Assembly: GCF_015207665.1 (NCBI RefSeq)
Contig: NZ_JADEWL010000012.1
Span: 34,212-98,211 of the forward strand
Direction of reading: 5' to 3'
DNA from: Plectonema cf. radiosum LEGE 06105
GTDB lineage: Bacteria; Cyanobacteriota; Cyanobacteriia; Cyanobacteriales; Nostocaceae
DNA: 64,000 nucleotides
The translations under genes were made by a program, and so were the position numbers. The notes under the pieces are model-generated. The model was not told where the DNA came from, did no database searches, and worked only from the letters and a program-made list of their open reading frames with translations. Below, piece by piece: positions 8,315 through 17,757 of this stretch; positions within the stretch are counted from its first letter, which is position 1; every line of letters begins with the position of its first letter.

Positions 8315-8854
8315 ATGACAACTACACAAGTAACCTCAACTAAACTGCAAACCGGAGTTCTGGCTCCGTCTTTAGAAGTTCAAACGGTGGATGGTGATGT
8401 TTGGAAACTAGCCGATCAACACCCTCAAAACTACACAATGATTCTATTTTATCGGGGATTGCATTGCCCGATTTGCAAAGAGCAACTGGGTGAATTGGAG
8501 CAACGGTTAGAGGAATTTAAAGAATTGGGCGTGGAAACGATCGCCATCAGTGGAGACAACCAAGACTGCGCCCAAACAACTAAACAAGAGTGGAATGTAG
8601 CACAGGTTCCCATCGGCTATGGTTTGAGTATTGAATCAATGCGGCAGTGGGGGCTTTATATCTCCAAAGGAGCCTCAGAGAAAGAACCGCCTCTGTTTAA
8701 TGAACCCGCTCTATTTCTGATTAAACCCGATTGCACGGTCGCTTATGCCGTCATCAACAGCGGTCCTTTTGCTCGTCCCCATTTGAGTGATATTGCATCG
8801 GGCATCGATTTTATATTGAAAAATCAATATCCCTTACGTGGCACTGAAGCATAG
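8315..8854 (+). CDS. Peroxiredoxin-like protein (AhpC/TSA family)
   Basis: Thioredoxin-fold protein of 179 residues from the chosen ATG. The active-site segment is FYRGLHCPICKEQLGELE: one Cys sits in the peroxidatic position and a second follows two residues later (CPIC), as in thioredoxin rather than typical 2-Cys peroxiredoxins. A longer reading from 8264 adds 17 unlikely residues; MTTTQ at 8315 fits homologs better. The C-terminal part (NEPALFLIKPDCTVAYAVINSGPFARP) is typical of this group. It is cytosolic and probably reduces peroxides or maintains thiols. It begins a plus-strand run with the SDR 69 bases downstream. Confidence 0.85.
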   Translation: MTTTQVTSTKLQTGVLAPSLEVQTVDGDVWKLADQHPQNYTMILFYRGLHCPICKEQLGELEQRLEEFKELGVETIAISGDNQDCAQTTKQEWNVAQVPIGYGLSIESMRQWGLYISKGASEKEPPLFNEPALFLIKPDCTVAYAVINSGPFARPHLSDIASGIDFILKNQYPLRGTEA

Positions 8855-8923
8855 GGACATATGACTGGTTGGCTCAATAAGTCGCCTTATTTAAGTAATC
8901 TCGAATCGGTAAACCATTACATC

Positions 8924-9706
8924 ATGAAAGAACAAAGTTTGAAAGGAGAAATTGCTGTCGTCACAGGTTCTGACTCTGGAATTGGTCAGGCAACTGCGAT
9001 CGCCTTTGCCAGAGAGGGTGCCGATGTTGCTATTACATATCTCGATGATCGCAACGGGGCAGAGCATACCCGTAAACTCGTTGAAGAAGCGGGTAGCAAA
9101 GCGGTAGTTGTGCCGTTAGATCAAGCTCAACCCGATCAGATCGATCGCTTATTTCAAAAAACGCAGCAGCAGTTAGGTACACCTACTATTCTGGTAAATA
9201 ATGCTGGGATAGATTCAGCCGGAATTCCAGTAAAAGATATGCCCTATGAGCGCTTTGACAAAGCATTGAAGACCAATCTCTATGGTCCGTTTCTGTGCTG
9301 TCAACACTTCATTCGTGGGTTAGAGGGCAAAGATAAGCGGGGTGTAATCATCAACATCACCAGCGTCCATCAGGAAATTCCTAGAGCCGGAGCGGCGGAC
9401 TATGACATTGCCAAAGGTGGTCTGCGGAACCTGACTCGCACATTAGCGTTAGAGGTTGCAGAAAAAGGCATCAACGTCAATAACATTGCACCAGGAATGG
9501 TGCTGACTCCCTTTAATGAACCTGCCAAAGATGATCCAGAGGTTTGGCAAAAGCAGGTGCAGTCCATTCCCATGAAGCGGGCAGCTGAACCTCAAGAAAT
9601 TGCCCATGCCGCTGTATTCCTCGCTTCAAGTGATGCTAAGTATATTCACGGCACCACGTTGGTCATAGATGGCGGACTGATGCAGTTTATGGGACAAGGA
9701 GCGTAA
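8924..9706 (+). CDS. SDR oxidoreductase, glucose 1-dehydrogenase-like
   Basis: Classical short-chain dehydrogenase of 260 residues. It shows the cofactor motif TGSDSGIGQ, NNAG, the catalytic Ser in INITSVHQ, and YDIAK as the Tyr/Lys pair. The C-terminus (GTTLVIDGGLMQ) matches the glucose 1-dehydrogenase group. The frame opens upstream at 8861, but those residues look unlike the family; the ATG at 8924 puts MKEQSLKGE right before the first strand and is preferred. The next gene starts four bases after the stop, so the two are co-translated. The true substrate is unknown; a sugar or a stress-derived carbonyl is possible. Confidence 0.88.
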   Translation: MKEQSLKGEIAVVTGSDSGIGQATAIAFAREGADVAITYLDDRNGAEHTRKLVEEAGSKAVVVPLDQAQPDQIDRLFQKTQQQLGTPTILVNNAGIDSAGIPVKDMPYERFDKALKTNLYGPFLCCQHFIRGLEGKDKRGVIINITSVHQEIPRAGAADYDIAKGGLRNLTRTLALEVAEKGINVNNIAPGMVLTPFNEPAKDDPEVWQKQVQSIPMKRAAEPQEIAHAAVFLASSDAKYIHGTTLVIDGGLMQFMGQGA

Positions 9707-9710
9707 AAAA

Positions 9711-10742
9711 GTGGTATCTAAAACAGATTTACGACAGCACGCAAGGGAAACAATGATTGGAGTTGAAAATACGATTATACCGTCGTTTACTCCAGACTTG
9801 GCACAACTTGACGAGCAGGGAATTCGTCATGATGTTCGACAGTCGATTAAACATGGGTTTTTCTCTTGCTTAGCTGCAACGGAAAGCGGATTGAGTTTTG
9901 CAGAAGCTAAAGAGTTTGTTTCCATTGTTTGTGATGAAGCGGGCGATAAAATCAAGGTGACAACAACTTTACTTTTTGACTCATGGAATCAGCAGTTTGC
10001 GATGCTTGAACACGCTCAAAAAGTCGGAGTGGATGCTGTTCTACTCGGTTATCCGACAGCTTGGTATCCTAACACTCCAGAGCAAATTTATGAAAAGTCG
10101 CGCAACATTTGTGAATCAACGAATATGGGCATCATTCTCTACCCAAGCCCTCACTTCAATTATTTACGCTTTCATCCCTCTGGTTTTCCCATCGATGTTT
10201 TACATCGTCTTGTTGATAACTGTGAAAATGTGATTGCTGTAAAGTTGGGTGAAATGGGACTGATTGCAGAATGTCTACATCGCTTTGGTGATCAGGTACT
10301 TATCGGATGTCCCATTGAAAGTTATCAACCTACTTGCTTACTACACTTGGGTTTACAGTGGATGGGAGCAGGAATTTACGAGGTGTTTCAGTCACCCGAT
10401 AAACCTTACCTGGTTGAATACTTCAACTTACTTTTACAAGCTCGACGGGAGAATGATTCCAATAAAGCCGAGCATGGGATGGAATTGTACTGGAGGCTGA
10501 CACCAGCACGCAGAACCTTTGAGTCAATGTACAATCCGATGCTAGGAACTTATCATTGGACGCGCCAAAAATTTTACCAATGGTGTGTCGGTGGAAATGG
10601 TGGAGTTACGCGCCAACCATCAATGAAACTCCACCAACATGAAATGGAACAGATTCGCCAGAGCTATCGGATGATTGGCATACAACCCGATGGCAATGAT
10701 GAGGCTTTTTACCTGGGGCGGAGTAATTATGAGGGCGTTTAA
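9711..10742 (+). CDS. Dihydrodipicolinate synthase-family lyase/aldolase
   Basis: Predicted TIM-barrel aldolase or lyase of 343 residues, longer than DapA (about 290). The Schiff-base Lys178 lies in NVIAVKLGE and the partner Tyr144 in IILYPSPHF, so the catalytic pair is intact. A long C-terminal helical region follows (RQPSMKLHQHEMEQIRQSY). It begins with GTG four bases after the SDR gene; an internal ATG at 9753 is a second choice but would cut into the conserved first strand. Because it departs from DapA in length and neighbours, lysine biosynthesis is unlikely. A pyruvate-dependent sugar-acid or hydroxy-acid aldolase is a better guess. Confidence 0.82.
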   Translation: MVSKTDLRQHARETMIGVENTIIPSFTPDLAQLDEQGIRHDVRQSIKHGFFSCLAATESGLSFAEAKEFVSIVCDEAGDKIKVTTTLLFDSWNQQFAMLEHAQKVGVDAVLLGYPTAWYPNTPEQIYEKSRNICESTNMGIILYPSPHFNYLRFHPSGFPIDVLHRLVDNCENVIAVKLGEMGLIAECLHRFGDQVLIGCPIESYQPTCLLHLGLQWMGAGIYEVFQSPDKPYLVEYFNLLLQARRENDSNKAEHGMELYWRLTPARRTFESMYNPMLGTYHWTRQKFYQWCVGGNGGVTRQPSMKLHQHEMEQIRQSYRMIGIQPDGNDEAFYLGRSNYEGV

Positions 10743-10846
10743 TTGAATTGTTGTGTAACGAGCAGTACGAACTTGTTAATGATGAATCCTTCTCTATTCC
10801 GTTATCAGCTTTCCCCATAACAAATTATTTTCTCAAAAAAATAATT

Positions 10847-12075
10847 ATGCCGACTATTGGATATCACGCTTCCCACGAACAATTTAAGCCCAGCGAACTA
10901 CTTAAGTGGGTGCAAATGGCAGAACAAGCAGGCTTTACCCTCGCTTTGTCTTCCGACCATTTCTATCCTTGGAGCGAACAACAAGGACAAAGTGGTTTTG
11001 CTTGGTCATGGTTGGGTGCAGCGATGCAAGCTACTCCAACAGTTTCCTATCGTGTAGTTTGCGCTCCCGGTCAGCGGTACCATCCAGCGATTATCGCTCA
11101 AGCTGCGGCTACTTTAGCAGAGATGTTTCCTAATCGCTTCTGGCTAACTGTAGGTAGCGGTCAAGCGCTTAATGAACATATTACCGGCGAACACTGGCCG
11201 TGTAAATCTCAACGTAATGCCCGTCTGAAAGAATGTGTCGATATTATCCGCGCTCTTTGGGGGGGAGCTTTGACTAGTAACCTTTTTTGTAGACAAGCAA
11301 TGTCAATTCGGGACAATTGTCTATATTTTTTTGATGTATTTTATGCTTCGTTTTTTGCTAAAATCTTAGAAAAGCTTTCTTGATTGATATGCAAAAACCG
11401 TAGCTACATCAAGATGTTTAACAATCACGCGGATGGCTTAACCGTGTAAGCTTGTTGAGGGTTAACCGCTCCCATGCCCCCGTTGAAACAAGAAATAAAA
11501 GTCTAGACTTGTCTAGTTTTTATATAGCAGAGACAGTAACTCATCACGGTTTAGTTTGCGTTGAAGAAGCAAAACTTTATACTCGTCCGCAAACTCTTCC
11601 CCTGATTTTTGGAGCCGCTATCACCACTGAAACCGCAAAATGGCTTGGTAGTTGGGCTGATGGATTGATTACGATTTCTCATCCACTTCCTAAACTAAGA
11701 GAAGTTGTTGATGCTTTTCGTGAAGGTGGTGGAGAAGGTAAACCGATGATTTTAAAAGTGCAGCTTTCTTACGATCGCGATGAAGAAAGTGCGTTACAAA
11801 AAGCTCATCAGCAATGGCGAAATAATATTTTTAAGAACATTGTGATGGCAGAATTACGAACTCCTCAGCAGTTTGATGCTGCCGGGGAGTTTGTTCAACC
11901 AAAGGAATTATACGATTTAGTAAAGATTTCTTCAGATACTCAGCAATTTGTCAACTGGCTCCAGGAATATATTGATTTAGGATTTGATGAACTGATTTTA
12001 CACAATGTAAACCGAGAACAAGAGTTGTTTATTAGGGTATTTGGTGAAAAGGTTTTACCAGCATTCGCAAAATAA
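10847..12075 (+). pseudogene. Luciferase-like flavin oxidoreductase (TIGR03885-like), split by an insertion
   Basis: Two parts of one gene are visible. Bases 10847-11266 encode MPTIGYHASHEQF...LWGG, the N-terminal half of a luciferase-like monooxygenase barrel (SSDHFYPW, TVGSGQALNEH). Bases 11530-12075 encode the rest, from ETVTHHGLV to EKVLPAFAK. They lie in different frames, and the intervening 262 bases do not encode the family. Removing 11268-11529 with one copy of a GAG duplication restores the frame exactly at LWGG-ETVTHHG. The family uses reduced flavin or F420; the TIGR03885 group is annotated as non-F420 flavinoid oxidoreductase. The gene is almost certainly inactive, yet both halves have stayed open, so the insertion looks recent. 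Confidence 0.85.
11268..11529 (+). mobile_element. 262-bp structured insertion (possible remnant of an IS200/IS605-type tnpB element)
   Basis: Noncoding segment interrupting the oxidoreductase gene and flanked by GAG (11265-11267 and 11530-11532). It holds several potential stem-loops: GACAATTGTC near the left, GGCTTAACCG and GGTTAACC in the middle, and GTCTAGAC plus GTCTAG at the right. The stretch GGTTAACCGCTCCCATGCCC followed by GTTGAAAC resembles, from memory, the right-end guide-RNA (omega-RNA) region of cyanobacterial tnpB elements. No tnpB or tnpA reading frame is present. A MITE of another family is an alternative. Confidence 0.55.
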
Positions 12076-12092
12076 TATATTTAATAACCGCC

Positions 12093-12998
12093 ATGTTGTT
12101 GATCTTGTTACCAATCATCGTAAGCGGGGTTTTCCTGGTTCTGTTTTTGTTAGAGCGACTTAACCCATTGCGGGAACCCACACGTTCGCTCATGGAACGT
12201 ATTAAGGTCAATGCTGGTGTCAGTGCGATCGCCGCTGCGATCAATTTGGTGATGGTGCAAACAACTGCTTTATTCACAATTGAATGGGCAGAGCGACAAT
12301 CGTTTGGACTGGTTCGTCAGATGCCTCTTCAACCTCTAGTGCAAGGGGCGATCGCCTTTTTGTTGTTAGACTTAACGTTCTATTATTGGCACCGAGCAAA
12401 CCACCAGATTCCTTTTCTCTGGCGCTTTCATAATGCTCATCACATCGACCCAGATTTAGATGTTTCGACGGGCTTCCGGTTTCACTTTGTCGAGATGATA
12501 CTATCTATCGGAGTGCGTGGGATACAAGTGGTTCTCATTGGTGCTTCTGTTTGGGCTTATGTCATCTACGAGTTGGTTTACCAAACCAATACCCTTTTTC
12601 ACCACAGTAACGTATACCTGCCCCTGCCGTTGGAGCGTTGGCTGAATCGATTGTTGGTAACACCTCGGATGCACGGCATTCACCACTCCTGGGTACAAGA
12701 AGAAACCAATTCTAATTATTCGGTCATTTTCCCTTGGTGGGACAGGCTGCATCATACTCTACATTTGAACGTGCCTCAATCAGAAATTACAATCGGGGTT
12801 CCGGCTTATTCAGAGCCAAACGATAATATGCTATTAAATGTTCTGCTCATCCCCTTTCGTCATCAAAGGAATTACTGGCTCAAAGCAGACCAAACTTCTG
12901 TTAAAAGAAATCCGGAGGTCTTAGGTGAAGACCCCACCCACATGGTCAGTCTTGAAGAGGTAGATCAATCGAGCGATCGCCAGGAAAGTTATAGCTGA
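12093..12998 (+). CDS. Sterol desaturase/fatty acid hydroxylase superfamily protein
   Basis: Membrane-bound non-haem diiron oxygenase of 301 residues. The histidine boxes are in order: HRANH, HNAHH, HHSN, and HGIHH with a late LHH. There are two N-terminal hydrophobic segments and one after the second box, the usual arrangement with the histidines on the cytoplasmic side. The C-terminal tail is acidic and basic in turn and lacks a domain. Members hydroxylate or desaturate lipids, carotenoids or sterols; the substrate here is not evident. It starts 17 bases after the broken oxidoreductase gene, in what was probably one operon. A HIP1 palindrome lies inside. Confidence 0.87.
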   Translation: MLLILLPIIVSGVFLVLFLLERLNPLREPTRSLMERIKVNAGVSAIAAAINLVMVQTTALFTIEWAERQSFGLVRQMPLQPLVQGAIAFLLLDLTFYYWHRANHQIPFLWRFHNAHHIDPDLDVSTGFRFHFVEMILSIGVRGIQVVLIGASVWAYVIYELVYQTNTLFHHSNVYLPLPLERWLNRLLVTPRMHGIHHSWVQEETNSNYSVIFPWWDRLHHTLHLNVPQSEITIGVPAYSEPNDNMLLNVLLIPFRHQRNYWLKADQTSVKRNPEVLGEDPTHMVSLEEVDQSSDRQESYS

Positions 12999-13098
12999 AA
13001 TAAAGTGTAACCTAGGACATCTGACTTAAGGATGAGGATGAGGAGTTGCCAGTTCCCTAAAATGAACCGAAAGGCAATACCAAAGAGGACTACAGCTT

Positions 13099-13626
13099 AT
13101 GAATCCACAACAACTAAGCCACGAGCTACGGGAAGGCAACAGCCCCGACCTAAATAGACGTCGCCAAATTGTTAGCTTATCTATGCTCGGTGCGTCGATG
13201 GGGCAAATCGTCTCGCTCTACCAAACTGGAGTGATTGATCACTTACCAGATCCGCCGATATCGATTTTTGATGCAGACCGTGTTGATGCATCTGAATATG
13301 CTTACAGTCGTTTCAATAGTCCGGATGGACCAATAATGTTGGTCAACTATGGCATTACAGCATGGTTGGCTGCCGCAGGTGGACAGGATCGGGCAGAGAA
13401 AAATCCACTCCTGCCGCTTGCAATGGGTACAAAAATCCTGGTTGATGCAGTCATATCTGCCGAGCTAGCGCGTGAGGAATGGAGAGAGAATAAAGCGTTC
13501 TGTGAATACTGCCAAATTGCGACGCTTTGCTCCTTTGCCTCTCTGGCCCTCGCGATACCTGAAATGACCAGTGCCGCCCGCACCCTACTCGGTCAAAGCA
13601 AGGACAACTCTGGCACGAGTGCGTAA
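13099..13626 (+). CDS. Vitamin K epoxide reductase-like family protein
   Basis: Protein of 175 residues with a redox-type CEYC motif (Cys135, Cys138) in FCEYCQIATLCSFASLALAIPE, which continues into a hydrophobic helix. Other hydrophobic segments are around 25-45 and 80-95. The pattern (NRRRQIVSLSMLGASMGQIVSLYQTGVI, FDADRVDASEYAY) matches a group of cyanobacterial proteins that I recall being labelled VKOR-family. It is much shorter than the fused VKOR-thioredoxin proteins and has only the one CxxC, so a disulfide-forming role is uncertain. It follows the hydroxylase by 100 bases on the same strand. Confidence 0.65.
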   Translation: MNPQQLSHELREGNSPDLNRRRQIVSLSMLGASMGQIVSLYQTGVIDHLPDPPISIFDADRVDASEYAYSRFNSPDGPIMLVNYGITAWLAAAGGQDRAEKNPLLPLAMGTKILVDAVISAELAREEWRENKAFCEYCQIATLCSFASLALAIPEMTSAARTLLGQSKDNSGTSA

Positions 13627-13712
13627 GGTGTGGGGAACCCTTGAGCTAATGATTGATAGAGGCAATATAAATCACCTCTATCTTTTACCTAATATTCTCT
13701 AAATACCCTAAC

Positions 13713-13913
13713 TTACTTCGTTTTCTCCTCTAAATTTCGGGGACTAGTAAGTTTTTGTTGAGGATAGCTCGACCATTGATTTGAACCTATGCCAATTGCA
13801 GATTTCACCTCTTGGCTACGTTGACGACTAAGAGTACGATTCATTGACTCTATTTCTTCAGGAGTGTGGCTGTTTCCCTTGATAGGATGGTCTACCATTC
13901 CCTTGGTTTGCAC
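13713..13913 (-). CDS. Small hypothetical protein
   Basis: Possible 66-residue hydrophilic protein on the minus strand (HPIKGNSHTPEEIESMNRTLSRQRSQEV). It has no membrane segment or known motif and no clear ribosome site. The helix-like, non-shadow composition is the only argument for it. Confidence 0.3.
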   Translation of the reverse strand: MQTKGMVDHPIKGNSHTPEEIESMNRTLSRQRSQEVKSAIGIGSNQWSSYPQQKLTSPRNLEEKTK

Positions 13914-14672
13914 TACGTGGGAGTGTGGGTTTTCGACGTACTCCCAATTTTCCCCGGCTTCCCATTGTCCTTAACCCTCGTTCCATGGTCTACGCGCACT
14001 CGCTCCATCTGACATATTCATGTAAACAGTAGATAGGCGATACTACAAACATTTTTACAACCTAATTTTTAATTTTGATATCAACAAATACCAAAATTAG
14101 AGTAAATTTATGCCTTTAGTTATACAAAAATTTCGAGGTTTTATATCTATCGAACGAAGAATTAGTTAATTTTTATTTTTATGCTTGAATCATAAGCTTT
14201 AATGGAGTAATTATATTATTGTTTACTAAATACAAATAAAAATTGAAGCCATAGATAAAATAATTAATTATATTAATTAATATGAATTTATCTCAGTTTC
14301 TAAGAGGGTGTTGATTAATTCGGCAAAAATCGCGATTTGTCATGCTGTAGCTTGCTTCCCATCCGGGGAAGCAAGCTACAGCATCTCTCAATTATGCCGC
14401 AAAACCTAGATTCTGAACGTTCCTCAGAATGACAGAATTTTATTTATAAACACGCTCTAAGTTATTTGTTGTGTAATATTTGTTCCATACAAGTATTTAT
14501 TGGATATTTACGATAATGTAGAGACGCGGTACACAAGTTTATTTATTCACGAGGATTATAGCTAGAATAAATTTCATTTTCGGATAGGTCTATTGAGGTT
14601 TTATTAAAGAAATTTTGCTATTTGGATAAAACCTTGTTTTGAAAAAATAAATCAAGAAAATATTTGTTTTTT
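13914..14672. other. Long AT-rich intergenic region with a MITE
   Basis: About 760 bases without a gene. The one structured object is the 154-bp element at 14304-14457; the rest is AT-rich and I see no RNA gene in it. Confidence 0.5.
14304..14457. mobile_element. MITE with 19-bp central hairpin and TAA target duplication
   Basis: The left end GAGGGTGTT and right end AACACGCTC are inverted copies with one mismatch, flanked by TAA at 14301-14303 and 14458-14460. Similarity continues inward (TGTCATGCTG on the left against CAGAATGACA on the right). The centre is a 19-bp perfect stem (14342-14360 with 14366-14384) and a 5-base loop. A 3-bp TNA duplication suggests mobilisation by an IS5-type transposase. 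Confidence 0.75.
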
Positions 14673-15629
14673 ATGGCATATCGACTTGAAAATAAAGAAT
14701 CTATAGGCAGAGAAATTAAACGAATTGCTTGCGAACAAACTGATAAAGCAATCGAAAAATTAACTGAAGAAATTATAAACAATAATATTGATACGACGCA
14801 AAGTGCGGTAGATGTAAATGAGCGCACAGAGGCAATCCACGATGTACGAAAACGAATCAAAAAAATACGAGCAGTTATTAGATTAGTTAGAGACGAGCTA
14901 GGACAAGAGGTCTATAAAAGAGAAAACAGTTGCTTTCGAGATGCTGGCCGTCGTTTGTCTGAAGTGCGAGATGCTCAAGTATTATTAGAAACTTTTAACA
15001 AATTAGAAAATAATTTTGCAGAATTTATTAATCCAGAAGGATTCATAGATTTACAACAAATATTAGTAGAGCATCATCAAAATACTTGTAAACAAGTTTT
15101 AGAAACAGGAAATACAGCTTTAGAAGTGCTTGCCGAGATTAAAAATGCAGGAGAGCGAATTCTTAATTGGTCGTTAGAATCAAGCAATGGTCAATCAATA
15201 TTAAATAATGGTTTACACAGAGTTTATAAAGGCGGTTATCAAAATTGTCAAATCATATTAGAAGAACCATCGACAGTAGAAAAGCTTCACGATTGGCGGA
15301 AACAGGTTAAATATCTTTGGTATCACCTGCGGATTTTCCGTCCAGTTTGGCCAGATTTAATTAAAGAATGGAGTAAGCAAACCGAACAATTAGCTGAATA
15401 TTTGGGAGATGACCATGATTTAGCCGTACTGCATCAGTTTATTAATAATCCGCAAGAAGTATTGATAAATCAAGCAGAATTAGAAGTCGTCAACTCATTA
15501 ATAAATCGTCGTAGAAAACAATTACAAGCATCTGCTAAATCTTTAGGACAAAGAATTTATGTAGAATCACCAGAACTTTTCAGCAGTCGTATCAAAGCTT
15601 ATTGGCAAATATGGCAAAAAGAAAGTTAG
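14673..15629 (+). CDS. CHAD domain protein
   Basis: All-helical cytosolic protein of 318 residues from the ATG at 14673; a TTG nine bases earlier is in frame but less likely. The CHAD signature is seen twice, as in the two-lobed family: EAIHDVRKRIKKIRAVIRLVR with RLSEVRDAQVLLE in the first half, and KLHDWRKQVKYLWYHLRIF with EYLGDDHDLAVLHQF in the second. The conserved His and basic residues form a positive surface that binds polyphosphate. CHAD proteins often sit with phosphate or CYTH enzymes, but none is adjacent here. The diheme cytochrome gene starts 95 bases later. Confidence 0.9.
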   Translation: MAYRLENKESIGREIKRIACEQTDKAIEKLTEEIINNNIDTTQSAVDVNERTEAIHDVRKRIKKIRAVIRLVRDELGQEVYKRENSCFRDAGRRLSEVRDAQVLLETFNKLENNFAEFINPEGFIDLQQILVEHHQNTCKQVLETGNTALEVLAEIKNAGERILNWSLESSNGQSILNNGLHRVYKGGYQNCQIILEEPSTVEKLHDWRKQVKYLWYHLRIFRPVWPDLIKEWSKQTEQLAEYLGDDHDLAVLHQFINNPQEVLINQAELEVVNSLINRRRKQLQASAKSLGQRIYVESPELFSSRIKAYWQIWQKES

Positions 15630-15724
15630 CAGACAACTTGAATTCGATGATGTTCAACTCAAAAATTTGGGAGAAATTATCAATTCGGATTACTTGAGCA
15701 TAAACAAATAATACTGAGGAAATC

Positions 15725-17725
15725 ATGCGATTACGTGCCATAGTTATTCTTAGTTCTTTACTGGTCTTTGTTGGCTTTTTAGGTTTTCAATTAGAATTGA
15801 CCTTGCCAGGAAGACCACCGAATATTAATAACACTTACACACCTTTAACACAATCTCCACCAAAAGGAATTGGTTCTTATGATGTGTTAGGTTATGCCGT
15901 TTCTAAGCCAGAAGCGGATAAACTCTTGCAAACTGAAGCCGGACAGGAAGCACTTTCTCCTGATAATGGTGCAGTTAAAGTTACCGAAGAATTGATCGAC
16001 CTTGGGCGTGATGCTTTTTACCGAGAAACTTTTGGTAATGAAACCTTATTTACAGATGTTGTAGGAATTCTAGATGGTCCGATCAATTTAGGTAGTATTA
16101 CTAAAGCAGTCTTAGGTTTGAAAGGAAAACCAACTACTAATTTACAAGTCTCCATAGACGAGGATATTACCGTTGGTAAACGCACTTTCAAAGCCGGTAC
16201 AGTTTTGAATACAGGTATAGATGTACCCGGAGGTTCCTTACTTCCCTTGGGGTTAATGACTCATCTTGATAAAGGTAAAATCCGCGTAGGAGTTAGCTGT
16301 GCTTTGTGCCATGCAACAGTCAGTGAAGAAACCGGACGTGTTTTAGAAGGTGCAATTAACACAAACATCAATTTGGGTGCGTTATTGGCAATGGCAAGTA
16401 ATTCTGCTGCACTCTTCCGTCAGACAGATGTCAATCCAAATCAAATACCACAGGGTGAACATACTTTTATCAATAACAAAGGGGAAACAGCAAAACTTCC
16501 CGATCAAAAAATCATCGAAGATGAAGTTGATGCTGCGATACTTTCATGGCCGCCCGGTAACTTTGTTTCTAATGGAGATTTGAAGAATAACTCAGCCCAA
16601 ATTCCTACTTCCTACACCCACGAAACTTTTCCCTATGCTTGGAGTGGAGTTGCCTCTATCGGTTGGTTCCACGGACTGACTACATTAAATAATGCTGTAT
16701 TTGGATTAAATGCTGACCCCACAACTACAGCAGATGCAAGTCAATCAGTATTCGGAATCGACAAAGAAGTTTATTTAGGCACTATACTGCAAAATTCATC
16801 TAATCGAAAATTTCGATTACCAGAAGGTGCAAAACCTTCAGAATTCTTCGATAAAATAGACCCCACTCCAGGGGAACCCGGCATAAACAGTGTAATTAAG
16901 ATGCCAGAATATCCCAAAGGTAGTTTGTTTATGCAAGACGGGTTAATGGCAAACACTCCTGGATTACCCGTTGCGGCACAATTGAATGGAATGTCTACAT
17001 TTCAAAACTCTTTAGCACCACCTCCCCATGAAGCTGCTGATATCGATACTTTAAAACGGGGTGCTGCTATTTTCACGCAAGCTAATTGTGCTGAATGTCA
17101 CAGTGGAAGATACTTTACTAATCATCAAGTAATTCCAGTCAGAGAAATAGCAACTCAACCCAAACGCGCACCAGCTTCGCGTAAATTTGCTGAGGAATTT
17201 GTACCACCAGATACTTATCCTCCAAATGTACCTGTTCCCTTACCTCCTAACCCACCTGTATTACCAGTACCAACTGACATCACCCCACAGGAAGATATTG
17301 AACTTGCTTATGCTCTGAGCGACCCAGATGGGGGTTACAAGGTACAGAATTTAATCGGACTATATCTGAGCGCACCTTATCTTCATGATGGTGGTGTAGC
17401 TGCTAGTAATGAGTCAATTAAACAAGATAAAAATGGATATTTTACTATTGCGATAAAGGATGAGTTGGGAATGGCTGGAACTTTGATGCGTGGTATTGCA
17501 CCCGACCCAGAAGCTAGTTTACGAGTATTACTTGACCGGAATTTGCGTCCAGATGTAGTCGCAGCCAACCGAGCCAATTCCGATTTGCAACGGTCAAATG
17601 TTGACGGTAGAGGACATGAATATTGGGTTGATAAAAAAGCCGGTTACAGCGCTCAAGAGCAAACAGATTTGATTAAATTCCTGCTTTCAATTGACGATCA
17701 ACCAGCAGTACTGCTTGAGAGATAG
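15725..17725 (+). CDS. Exported diheme c-type cytochrome
   Basis: Secreted or membrane-anchored protein of 666 residues. The N-terminus (RLRAIVILSSLLVFVGFLGFQL) is a signal or anchor helix. Two haem c sites are seen: CALCH at residues 192-196 and CAECH at 455-459. Between them is a large domain with no further haem motif, and a Pro-rich stretch (VPVPLPPNPPVLPVP) lies near 505. Length and haem spacing recall diheme oxygenases and peroxidases of the RoxA/MauG type, but I cannot confirm active-site residues, so this is only a suggestion. It would act in the periplasm or on the outer surface. A truncated L,D-transpeptidase gene follows 32 bases downstream. Confidence 0.75.
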   Translation: MRLRAIVILSSLLVFVGFLGFQLELTLPGRPPNINNTYTPLTQSPPKGIGSYDVLGYAVSKPEADKLLQTEAGQEALSPDNGAVKVTEELIDLGRDAFYRETFGNETLFTDVVGILDGPINLGSITKAVLGLKGKPTTNLQVSIDEDITVGKRTFKAGTVLNTGIDVPGGSLLPLGLMTHLDKGKIRVGVSCALCHATVSEETGRVLEGAINTNINLGALLAMASNSAALFRQTDVNPNQIPQGEHTFINNKGETAKLPDQKIIEDEVDAAILSWPPGNFVSNGDLKNNSAQIPTSYTHETFPYAWSGVASIGWFHGLTTLNNAVFGLNADPTTTADASQSVFGIDKEVYLGTILQNSSNRKFRLPEGAKPSEFFDKIDPTPGEPGINSVIKMPEYPKGSLFMQDGLMANTPGLPVAAQLNGMSTFQNSLAPPPHEAADIDTLKRGAAIFTQANCAECHSGRYFTNHQVIPVREIATQPKRAPASRKFAEEFVPPDTYPPNVPVPLPPNPPVLPVPTDITPQEDIELAYALSDPDGGYKVQNLIGLYLSAPYLHDGGVAASNESIKQDKNGYFTIAIKDELGMAGTLMRGIAPDPEASLRVLLDRNLRPDVVAANRANSDLQRSNVDGRGHEYWVDKKAGYSAQEQTDLIKFLLSIDDQPAVLLER

Positions 17726-17757
17726 CACAATTAAAAAGACCTAAATGGATTAATCCG

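Noticed and set aside
13921..14030. Possible tRNA or small RNA in the spacer after the VKOR-like gene
   Set aside because: No cloverleaf, T-loop or paired acceptor ends could be assembled by eye.
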